Positions 13,447 to 24,830 of a stretch of DNA of 64,000 nt are shown here, one piece after another (within the stretch, counting starts at the first letter, position 1; every line of letters starts with the position of its first letter). Position numbers and translations under genes: made by a program. The DNA comes from Megalopta genalis (taxonomy: Eukaryota; Arthropoda; Insecta; Hymenoptera; Halictidae). Below the pieces are notes generated by a model. That model made no database searches. It saw only the letters and a list, made by a program, of their open reading frames with translations, and was not told where the DNA came from. The DNA lies in contig NW_027476672.1 of the NCBI RefSeq assembly GCF_051020955.1, forward strand, positions 62,001-126,000, in the 5' to 3' direction.

Positions 13447-15163
13447 GAAGATTTAGATTCAAATCCATGCGAAACAAATGATTTAGCTTCAAACACTTGT
13501 GATATAAGTGATATAGCTGCAAATGCAGACGAATCAAATGGGATAGCTTCAAAATCCATGCGATACATATCATTTAGCTTCAAATCGATATGATGTAGAA
13601 GGTTTAGCTTCAAAACCCTGCGAAACAAATGATTTAGCTTCAAACACTTGCGATATATGTGATATAGCACCAAATGCAGGCGAAACGAACGAGTTAGCTT
13701 CAAATCCATGCGAAACACATGATTTAGCTTCAAACACTTGTGATATAAGTGATATAACTGCAAATGCAGACGAATCAAACGGGATAGCTTCAAAATCCAT
13801 GCGATACATATCATTTAGCTTCAAATCGATACGATGTAGAAGGTTTAGCTTCAAATCCATGCGAAACAAATGATTTAGCATCAAATCAATGAGATGTAGA
13901 AGGTTTAGATACAAAATCCATGCGAAACAAATGATTTAGCATCAAACACTTGGGATATAAGTGATATAGCTTCAAATGCAGGGGAAACAAACGAGTTAGC
14001 ATAAAATCCATGCAAACACATGATTTAGCTTCAAATCAAAGCGATGTAGAAGGTATAGCTTCAAATCCAAGCGAAACACATGATTTAGCTTCAAATCAAT
14101 GCGATGTAGAAGGTTTAGATTCAAATCCATGCGAAACAAATGATTTAGCTTCAAACACTTCGGATATAAGTGATATAGCTGCAAATGCAGACGAATCAAA
14201 CGGAATAGCTTCAAAATCCATGCGATACATATCATTTAGCTTCAAATCGATACGATGTAGAAGGTTTTGCTACAAATCCATGCGAAACAAATGATTTAGG
14301 TTCAGATGCTTGCGATGTAATTGATGTAGCATCGAATGCAGACGAATCAAACAAGTCAGCTTCAAAATCCATGCGGTACACATGATTTAGCATCAAATCA
14401 AAGCGATGTAGAAGCTTAGCTTCAAATCCAAGCGAAACACATGATTTAACTTCAAATCAATGCGATGTAGAACGTTTAGCGTCAAATCCATGCGAAACAA
14501 ATGATTCAGCATCAAACACTTGGGATATAAGTGATATAGCTTCAAATGCAGACGAATCAAGCGAGTTAGCTTCAAAATCCATGCGATTCACATCATTTAG
14601 CTTTCAATCCATGCGAAATAGAAGGCTTAGCTTCAAATCCATGCAAAACAAATGTTTCAGCTTCAAATCAATACGATGTAGAAGGTTTAGCTTCAAATCC
14701 ATGCGAAACAAATGATTTAGCATCAAACACTTGGGATATAAGTTGATATAGCTTCAAATGCAGACGAACCAAACGAGTTCGCTTCAAAATCCATGCGATA
14801 CACATCATTTAGCTTTAAATCCATGCGAAATAGAAGGCTTAGCTTCATATCCAAGCGAAACACATAATTTATCTTCAAATCAATGCGATGTTGAAGGTTT
14901 AGCTTTAAATCCTTGCGACACAAATGATTTAGCTTCAAATCAATGCGAAGTACAAGGCATAGCTTCAAATCGATGCGGAACAAATGATTTAGCATCAAAC
15001 ACTTGGGATATAAGTGATATAGCTTCAAATGCAGACGAACCAAACGAGTTCGCTTCAAAATCCATGCGATACACATCATTTAGCTTTAAATCCATGCGAA
15101 ATAGAAGGTTTAGCTTCAAATCCAAGCGAAACACATGATTTAGCTTCAAATCAATGCGATGTA
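13447..15163. repeat. ~2.3-kb higher-order repeat, copy 3, shortened (1,717 bp)
   Basis: This copy is exactly 600 bp (20 units, four pentamers) shorter than the 2,317-bp copy that follows it. The part lost corresponds to the section with tttatcattaaatcc and cttggggtata. The deletion size keeps the pentamer register, as expected for unequal exchange between aligned pentamers. Confidence 0.85.
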
Positions 15164-17480
15164 GAAGATTTAGATTCAAATCCATGCGAAACAAATGATT
15201 TAGCTTCAAACACTTGTGATATAAGTGATATAGCTGCAAATGCAGACGAATCAAATGGGATAGCTTCAAAATCCATGCGATACATATCATTTAGCTTCAA
15301 ATCGATATGATGTAGAAGGTTTAGCTTCAAAACCCTGCGAAACAAATGATTTAGCTTCAAACACTTGCGATATATGTGATATAGCACCAAATGCAGGCGA
15401 AACGAACGAGTTAGCTTCAAATCCATGCGAAACACATGATTTAGCTTCAAACACTTGTGATATAAGTGATATAACTGCAAATGCAGACGAATCAAACGGG
15501 ATAGCTTCAAAATCCATGCGATACACATCATTTAGCTTCAAATCGATACGATGTAGAAGGTTTAGCTTCAACTCCATGCGAAACAAATGATTTAGCATCA
15601 AATCAATGAGATGTAGAAGGTTTAGATACAAATCCATGCGAAACAAATGATTTAGCATCAAACACTTGGGATATAAGTGATATAGCTTCAAATGCAGGGG
15701 AAACAAACGAGTTAGCATAAAATCCATGCAAAACACATGATTTAGCTTCAAATCGAAGCGATGTAGAAGGTATAGCTTCAATTCCAAGCGAAACACATGA
15801 TTTAGCTTCAAATCAATGCGATGTAGAAGGTTTAGATTCAAATCCATGCGAAACAAATGATTTAGCTTCAAACACTTCGGATATAAGTGATATAGCTGCA
15901 AATGCAGACGAATCAAACGGGATAGCTTCAAAATCCATGCGATACATATCATTTAGCTTCAAATCGATACGATGTAGAAGGTTTTGCTACAAATCCATGC
16001 GAAACAAATGATTTAGGTTCAGATGCTTGCGATGTAATTGATGTAGCATCGAATGCAGACGAATCAAACAAGTCAGCTTCAAAATCCATGCGGTACACAT
16101 GATTTAGCTTCAAATCAAAGCGATGTAGAAGGCTTAGCTACAAATCCAAGCGAAACACATGATTTAACTTCAAATCAATGCGATGTAGAAGGTTTAGCGT
16201 CAAATCCATGCGAAACAAATGATTCAGCATCAAACACTTGGGATATAAGTGATATAGCTTCAAATGCAGACGAATCAAGCGAGTTAGCTTCAAAATCCAT
16301 GCGATACACATCATTTAGCTTTCAATCCATGCGAAATAGAAGGCTTAGCTTCAAATCCATGCAAAACAAATGTTTCAGCTTCAAATCAATACGATGTAGA
16401 AGGTTTAGCTTCAAATCCATGCGAAACAAATGATTTAGCATCAAACACTTGGGATATAAGTGATATAGCTTCAAATGCAGACGAACCAAACGAGTTCGCT
16501 TCAAAAGCCATGCGATACACATCATTTAGCTTTAAATCCATGCGAAATAGAAGGCTTAGCTTCATATACAAGCGAAACACATAATTTATCTTCAAATCAA
16601 TGCGATGTAGAAGGTTTAGCTTCAAATCCATGCGAAACAAGTGATTTAGCTTCAAACAATTGTGATGTAAGTGATATAGCTGCAAATGCAGACGAATCAA
16701 ATGGAATAGCTTCAAAATCCATGCGATACATATCATTTAGCTTCAAATCGATATGATGTAGAAGGATTAGTTTCAAATCCATGCGAAACAAATGGTTTTG
16801 CTTCAAACACTTGCGATATAAGTGATATAGCATCAAATGCAGGCGAAACGAACGAGATAGATTCAAATCCATGCGAAACACATGATTTAGCTGCAAATCA
16901 ATGCGATGTAGAAGGTTTAGCTTCAAATCCATGCGAAACAAATGATTTAGCATCAGATAATTGCGATACAACTGATATAGCTTCAAATAGAGGGGAAACA
17001 AACGAGTTAGCATAAAATCCATGCAAAACACATGATTTGGCTTGAAATCAATGCGATGTAGAAGGTATAACTTCAAATCCATGCGAAACAAATGATTTAG
17101 CTTCAAATCAATACGATGTAGAAGGTTTAGCTTCAAATCCATACGAAACAAATTATTTTGCTTCAGATACTCGCGATAGAAGTGATATAGCATCAAATGC
17201 TGGCGAAACGAACGAGTTAGCTTCAAATCCAAGCGAATCACATGATTTAGCTACGAATCAATGCGATGTAGAAGGTTTAGCTTCAAATTCATGCGAAACA
17301 AATGATTTAGCATCAGATACTTGCGATATAACTGATATAGCTTCAAATGCAGGGGAAACAAACGAGTTAGCATCAAATCCATGCGAAACACATGATTTAG
17401 CTTCAAATCAAAGCGATGTAGAAGGTATAGCTTCAAATCCAAGCGAAACACATGATTTAGCTTCAAATCAATGCGATGTA
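15164..17480. repeat. ~2.3-kb higher-order repeat, copy 4 (2,317 bp)
   Basis: The copy matches copies 2 and 3 over about 15,164-16,600, then departs at about 16,740-17,400 into units with gcagataattgcgatac-type variants that are shared with about 21,960-22,200 and 25,480-25,700. It is therefore a chimera of standard higher-order repeat and a second block type of equal net length. Confidence 0.8.
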
Positions 17481-18298
17481 GAAGATTTAGATTCAAATCC
17501 ATGCGAAACAAATGATTTAGCTTCAAACACTTTTGATATAAGTGATATAGCTGCAAATGCAGACGAATCAAATGGGATAGCTTCAAAATCCATGCGATAC
17601 ATATCATTTAGCTTCAAATCGATATGATGTAGAAGGTTTAGCTTCAAAACCCTGCGAAACAAATGATTTAGCTTCAAACACTTGCGATATATGTGATATA
17701 GCACCAAATGCAGGCGAAACGAACGAGTTAGCTTCAAATCCATGCGAAACACATGATTTAGCTTCAAACACTTGTGATATAAGTGATATAACTGCAAATG
17801 CAGACGAATCAAACGGGATAGCTTCAAAATCCATGCGATACACATCATTTAGCTTCAAATCGATACGATGTAGAAGGTTTAGCTTCAACTCCATGCGAAA
17901 CAAATTATTTAGCATCAAATCAATGAGATGTAGAAGGTTTAGATACAAATCCATGCGAAACAAATGATTTAGCATCAAACACTTGGGATATAAGTGATAT
18001 AGCTTCAAATGCAGGGGAAACAAACGAGTTAGCATAAAATCCATGCAAAACACATGATTTAGCTTCAAATCAAAGCGATGTAGAAGGTATAGCTTCAATT
18101 CCAAGCGAAACACATGATTTAGCTTCAAATCAATGCGATGTAGAAGGTTTAGATTCAAATCCATGCGAAACAAATGATTTAGCTTCAAACACTTCGGATA
18201 TAAGTGATATAGCTGCAAATGCAGACGAATCAAACGGGATAGCTTCAAAATCCATGCGATACATATCATTTAGCTTCAAATCGATACGATGTAGAAGG
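17481..18298. repeat. Trailing partial copy of the ~2.3-kb higher-order repeat
   Basis: This segment matches 15,164-15,981 at an offset of 2,317 bp with very few differences (for example cttttgatata versus cttgtgatata near 17,529, and aaattattt versus aaatgattt near 17,900). It ends where the sequence changes to tttcgcttcaaatcc near 18,300. Confidence 0.85.
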
Positions 18299-18619
18299 TT
18301 TCGCTTCAAATCCATGCGAAACAAAAGATTTAGCTTCAAACACTTGCGATATACGTGATATTGCATCAAATGCAGGCGAAACGAACAAGTTAGCTTCAAA
18401 TCCATGCGAAACTCATGATTTAGCTGCAAATCATTGCGATGTAGAAGGTTTAGCGCCAAGTCCATGCGAAACAAATGATTTAGCATCAAACACTTGGGAT
18501 ATAAGTGATATAGCTGCAAATGCAGACGAATCAAATGGGATAGCTTTAAAATCCATGCGATACATATCATTTAGCTTCAAATCGATATGATATAGAAGGT
18601 TTAGCTTCAAATCCCTGCG
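18299..18619. repeat. Block repeated at 21574-21894
   Basis: About 320 bp with the rare variants aaaagatttagc, gatatacgtgatattgc and gttagcgccaagtcc recurs 3,275 bp downstream with almost no change. The two copies flank the 1,412-bp tandem pair. Confidence 0.85.
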
Positions 18620-20031
18620 AAACAAATGATTTAGCTTCAAACACTTGCGATATAAGTGATATAGCACCAAATGCAGGCGAAACGAACGAGTTAGCTTCAA
18701 ATCCATGCGAAACACATGATTTAGATGCAAATCAATGAGATGTAGAAGGTTTAGCTTCAAATCCATGCGAAACAAATGATTTAGCATCTGATACTTGCGA
18801 TATAACTGGTATAGCTTCAAATGCAGGGGAAAACAACGAGTTAGCATAAAATCCATGCAAAACACATGATTTAGCTAACAAATCAAAGCGATGTAGAAGG
18901 TACAGCTACAAATCCAAGCGAAATACATGATTTAGCTTCAAATGAATGCGATATAGAAGGTTTAGCTTCAAATCCGTACGAAACAAATGATTTGCTTCAG
19001 ATACTTGCGATGGAATTGATATAGCATCAAATGCAGGCGAAACGAACGAGTTAGCTTCAAATCCATGCGAATCACATGATTTAGCTACAAATCAATGCGA
19101 TGTAGAAGGTTTAGCTTCAAATTCATGCGAAACAAATGATTGAGCATCAAACACTTGGGATATAAGTGATATAGCTTCAAATGCAGACGAATCAAGCGAG
19201 TTAGCTTCAAAATCCATGCGATTCACATCATTTAGCTTTCAATCCATGCGAAATAGAAGGCTTAGCTTCAAATCCATGCAAAACAAATGTTTCAGCTTCA
19301 AATCAGTACGATGTAGAATGTTTAGCTTCAAATCCATGCGAAACAAATGATTTAGCATCAAACACTTGGGATATAAGTGATATAGCTTCAAATGCAGACG
19401 AACCAAACGAGTTAGCTTCAAAATCCATGCGATTCACATCATTTAGCTTTCAATCCATGCGAAATAGAAGGCTTAGCTTCAAATCCATGCAAAACAAATG
19501 TTTCAGCTACAAATCAATACGATGTAGAAGGTTTAGCTTTAAATCCATGCGGAACATATGATTTAGCATCAGATATTTGCGATATAACTGACATAGCTTC
19601 AAATGCAGGGGAAACAAACGAGTTAGCATCAAATCCATGCAAAACACATGATTTAGCTAACAAATCATAGCGATGTAGAAGGTATAGCTACAAATCCAAG
19701 CGAAACCCATGATTTAGCTTCAAATCAATGCGATATAGAAGGTTTAGCTTCAAATCCAAGCGAATCACATGATTATCTACAAATCAATGCGATGTAGAAG
19801 GTTTAGCTTCAAATTCATGCGAAACAAATGATTTAGCATCAGATACTTGCGATATAACTGATATAGCTCCAAATGCAGGGGAAACAAACGAGTTAACATA
19901 AAATCCATGCAAAACACATGATTTAGCTTCAAATCAAAGCGATGTAGAAGGTATAGCTTCAAATCCAAGCAAAACACATGATTTAGCTTCAAATAAATGC
20001 GATGTAGAAGGTTTAGATTCAAATCCATGCG
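18620..20031. repeat. 1,412-bp tandem duplication, copy 1
   Basis: The segment is followed directly by a near-identical copy at an offset of 1,412 bp (47 units plus 2 bases). By eye I find only a handful of differences: gagttagc versus gaggtagc, cagtacg versus caatacg, and gttaacataa versus gttaccataa. It contains the paired +1/-1 block at 18,874-18,995. Confidence 0.92.
18874..18995. repeat. Composite variant block with paired +1 and -1 indels, copy 1
   Basis: A 31-bp unit beginning gctaacaaatcaaagcg is followed 115 bp later by a 29-bp unit (gatttgcttcagat, one a lost). The block therefore restores phase overall. Further copies with the same 115-bp distance start at 20,286, 25,761 and 26,480. 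Partial copies carrying only the gctaac unit occur near 19,658, 21,070, 22,300, 43,853 and 44,933. Confidence 0.85.
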
Positions 20032-21443
20032 AAACAAATGATTTAGCTTCAAACACTTGCGATATAAGTGATATAGCACCAAATGCAGGCGAAACGAACG
20101 AGTTAGCTTCAAATCCATGCGAAACACATGATTTAGATGCAAATCAATGAGATGTAGAAGGTTTAGCTTCAAATCCATGCGAAACAAATGATTTAGCATC
20201 TGATACTTGCGATATAACTGGTATAGCTTCAAATGCAGGGGAAAACAACGAGTTAGCATAAAATCCATGCAAAACACATGATTTAGCTAACAAATCAAAG
20301 CGATGTAGAAGGTACAGCTACAAATCCAAGCGAAATACATGATTTAGCTTCAAATGAATGCGATATAGAAGGTTTAGCTTCAAATCCGTACGAAACAAAT
20401 GATTTGCTTCAGATACTTGCGATGGAATTGATATAGCATCAAATGCAGGCGAAACGAACGAGGTAGCTTCAAATCCATGCGAATCACATGATTTAGCTAC
20501 AAATCAATGCGATGTAGAAGGTTTAGCTTCAAATTCATGCGAAACAAATGATTGAGCATCAAACACTTGGGATATAAGTGATATAGCTTCAAATGCAGAC
20601 GAATCAAGCGAGTTAGCTTCAAAATCCATGCGATTCACATCATTTAGCTTTCAATCCATGCGAAATAGAAGGCTTAGCTTCAAATCCATGCAAAACAAAT
20701 GTTTCAGCTTCAAATCAATACGATGTAGAATGTTTAGCTTCAAATCCATGCGAAACAAATGATTTAGCATCAAACACTTGGGATATAAGTGATATAGCTT
20801 CAAATGCAGACGAACCAAACGAGTTAGCTTCAAAATCCATGCGATTCACATCATTTAGCTTTCAATCCATGCGAAATAGAAGGCTTAGCTTCAAATCCAT
20901 GCAAAACAAATGTTTCAGCTACAAATCAATACGATGTAGAAGGTTTAGCTTTAAATCCATGCGGAACATATGATTTAGCATCAGATATTTGCGATATAAC
21001 TGACATAGCTTCAAATGCAGGGGAAACAAACGAGTTAGCATCAAATCCATGCAAAACACATGATTTAGCTAACAAATCATAGCGATGTAGAAGGTATAGC
21101 TACAAATCCAAGCGAAACCCATGATTTAGCTTCAAATCAATGCGATATAGAAGGTTTAGCTTCAAATCCAAGCGAATCACATGATTATCTACAAATCAAT
21201 GCGATGTAGAAGGTTTAGCTTCAAATTCATGCGAAACAAATGATTTAGCATCAGATACTTGCGATATAACTGATATAGCTCCAAATGCAGGGGAAACAAA
21301 CGAGTTACCATAAAATCCATGCAAAACACATGATTTAGCTTCAAATCAAAGCGATGTAGAAGGTATAGCTTCAAATCCAAGCAAAACACATGATTTAGCT
21401 TCAAATAAATGCGATGTAGAAGGTTTAGATTCAAATCCATGCG
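20032..21443. repeat. 1,412-bp tandem duplication, copy 2
   Basis: Second copy of the 18,620-20,031 segment. The match ends near 21,455, where cttgcgata is replaced by cttgtgata and the sequence passes into the 21,574 block. Confidence 0.92.
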
Positions 21444-21573
21444 AAACAAATGATTTAGTTTCAAACACTTGTGATATAAGTGATATAGCTGCAAATGCAG
21501 ACGAATCAAATGGAATAGCTTCAAAATCCATGCGATAATATCATTTAGCTTCAAATCGATACGATGTAGAAGG

Positions 21574-21894
21574 TTTCGCTTCAAATCCATGCGAAACAAA
21601 AGATTTAGCTTCAAACACTTGCGATATACGTGATATTGCATCAAATGCAGGCGAAACGAACAAGTTAGCTTCAAATCCATGCGAAACTCATGATTTAGCT
21701 GCAAATCATTGCGATGTAGAAGGTTTAGCGCCAAGTCCATGCGAAACAAATGATTTAGCATCAAACACTTGGGATATAAGTGATATAGCTGCAAATGCAG
21801 ACGAATCAAATGGGATAGCTTTAAAATCCATGCGATACATATCATTTAGCTTCAAATCGATATGATATAGAAGGTTTAGCTTCAAATCCCTGCG
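21574..21894. repeat. Second copy of the 18299-18619 block
   Basis: This block carries the same rare variants (aaaagatttagc, gatatacgtgatattgc, gttagcgccaag). Just upstream, near 21,535, a unit has lost two bases relative to its relatives (gcgataatatc versus gcgatacatatc). Confidence 0.85.
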
Positions 21895-23069
21895 AAACAA
21901 ATGATTTAGCTTCAAACACTTGCGATATAAGTGATATAGCACCAAATGCAGGCGAAACGAACGAGATAGATTCAAATCCATGCGAAACACATGATTTAGC
22001 TGCAAATCAATGCGATGTAGATGGTTTAGCTTCTAATCCATGCGAAACAAATGATTTAGCATCAGATAATTGCGATACAACTGATATAGCTTCAAATGCA
22101 GGGGAAACAAACGAGTTAGCATAAAATCCATGCAAAACACATGATTTGGCTTGAAATCAATGCGATGTAGGAGGTATAACTTCAAATCCATGCGAAACAA
22201 ATGATTTAGCGTCAGATATTTGCGATATAACTGACATAGCTTCAAATGCAGGGGAAACAAACGAGTTAGCATCAAATCCATGCAAAACACATGATTTAGC
22301 TAACAAATCAAAGCGATGTAGAATGTATAGCTACAAATCCAAGCGAAACCCATGATTTAGCTTCAAATGAATGCGATATAGAAGGTTTAGCTTCAAATCC
22401 ATGCGAAACAAATGATTTAGCATCAGATACTTGCGATATAACTGATATAGCTTCAACTGCAGGGGAAACAAACGAGTTAGCATCAAATCCATGCAAAACA
22501 CATGATTTAGCTTCAAATCAATGCGATGTAGAAGGTTTAGCTTCAAATCCATGCGAAACAAATGATTTAGCATCAAACACTTGGGATATAAGTGATATAG
22601 CTTCAAATGCAGGGGAAACAAACGAGTTAGCATAAAATCCATGCAAAACACATGATTTAGCTTCAAATCAAAGCGATGTAGAAGGTATAGCTTCAAATCC
22701 AAGCGAAACACATGATTTAGCTTCAAATCAATGCGATGTAGAAGGTTTAGATTCAAATCCATGCGAAACAAATGATTTAGCTTCAAACACTTCGGATATA
22801 AGTGATATAGCTGCAAATGCAGACGAATCAAACGGGATAGCTTCAAAATCCATGCGATACATATCATTGAGCTTCAAACCGATACGATGTAGAAGGTTTT
22901 GCTTCAAATCCAAGCGAAACACATGATTTAACTTCAAATCAATGCGATGTAGAAGGTTTAGCGTCAAATCCATGCGAAACAAATGATTCAGCATCAAACA
23001 CTTGGGATATAAGAGATATAGCTTCAAATGCAGACGAATCAAGCGAGTGAGCTTCAAAATCCATGCGAT
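21895..23069. repeat. Mixed array segment between duplicated blocks
   Basis: Ordinary pentamers with P2 units of the caaaacacatg type and A units of the caggggaaac type. The part near 21,960-22,200 matches 16,860-17,090. No long internal tandem duplication was found here and no gene is present. Confidence 0.8.
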
Positions 23070-24830
23070 TCACATCATTTAGCTTTAAAGCCATGCGGAA
23101 TAGAAGGCTTAGCTTCAAATCCAAGCGAAACACATGATTTAGCTTCAAATCAATGCGATGTAGAAGGTTTAGCTTCAAATCCATGAGAAACAAATGATTT
23201 AGCATCAAACACTTGGGGTATAAGTGATATAGCTTCAAATGCAGACGAATCAAACGAGTTAGCTTCAATATCCATGCGATACACATCATTTATCATTAAA
23301 TCCATGCGAAATAGAAGGCTTAGCTTCAAATCCATGCGATGTAGAATGTTTAGCTTCAAATCCATGCGAAACAAATGAGTTAGCATCAAATCAATACGAT
23401 GTAGAAGGTTTAGCTCCAAATCCATGCGAAACAAATGATTTAGCTACAGATACTTGCGATATAAGTGATATAGCATCAAATGCAGGCGAAACGAACGAGT
23501 TAGCAAGAAATCCAAGCAAAACACATGATTTTTCTTCAAATCAATTCGATGTAGAAGGATTAGCTTCAAATCCAAGCGTAACACATGATTTAAATTCAAA
23601 TCAATGCGATGTAGAAGGTTTAGCGTCAAATCCATGCGAAACAAATGATTCAGCATCAAACACTTGGGATATAAGTGATATAGCTTCAAATGCAGACGAA
23701 TCAAACGAGTCAGCTTCAAAATCCATGCGGTTCACATCATTTAGCTTTCAATCCATGCGAAATAGAAGGCTTAGGATCAAATCCATGCAAAACAAATGTT
23801 TCAGCTTCAAATCAATACGATGTAGAAGGTTTAGCTTCAAATCCACTCGAAACAAATGATTTAGCATCAAACACTTGGGATATAAGTGATATAGCTTCAA
23901 ATGCAGACGAACCAAACGAGTTCGCTTCAAAATCCATGCGATACACATCATTTAGCTTTAAATCCATGCGAAATAGAAGGTTTAGCTTCAAATCCAAGCG
24001 AAACACATGATTTAGCTTCAAATCAATGCGATGTAGAAGATTTAGATTCAAATCCATGCGAAACAAATGATTTAGCTTCAAACACTTGTGATATAAGTGA
24101 TATAGCTGCAAATGCAGACGAATCAAATGGGATAGCTTCAAAATCCATGCGATACATATCATTTAGCTTCAAATCGATATGATGTAGAAGGTTTAGCTTC
24201 AAATCCCTGCGAAACAAATGATTTAGCTTCAAACACTTGCGATATATGTGATATAGCACCAAATGCAGGCGAAACGAACGAGTTAGCTTCAAATCCATGC
24301 GAAACACATGATTTAGCTTCAAACACTTGTGATATAAGTGATATAACTGCAAATGCAGACGAATCAAACGGGATAGCTTCAAAATCCATGCGATACATAT
24401 CATTTAGCTTCAAATCGATACGATGTAGAAGGTTTAGCTTCAAATCCATGCGAAACAAATGATTTAGCATCAAATCAATGAGATGTAGAAGGTTTAGATA
24501 CAAATCCATGCGAAACAAATGATTTAGCATCAAACACTTGGGATATAAGTGATATAGCTTCAAATGCAGGGAAAACAAACGAGTTAGCATAAAATCCATG
24601 CAAATCACATGATTTAGCTTCAAATCAAAGCGATGTAGAAGGTATAGCTTCAAATCCAAGCGAAACACATGATTTAGCTTCAAATCAATGCGATGTAGAA
24701 GGTTTAGATTCAAATCCATGCGAAACAAATGATTTAGCTTCAAACACTTCGGATATAAGTGATATAGCTGCAAATGCAGACGAATCAAACGGGATAGCTT
24801 CAAAATCCATGCCATACATATCATTTAGCT
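23070..24830. repeat. Detached copy of the ~2.3-kb higher-order repeat
   Basis: About 1.76 kb matches 7,790-9,545 at an offset near 15,281 bp, in the same unit order and with the same rare units (tttatcattaaatcc, cttggggtata, gaagatttagattc at 24,036). Intervening blocks of another type separate it from the main 7.4-18.3 kb series. Confidence 0.88.
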
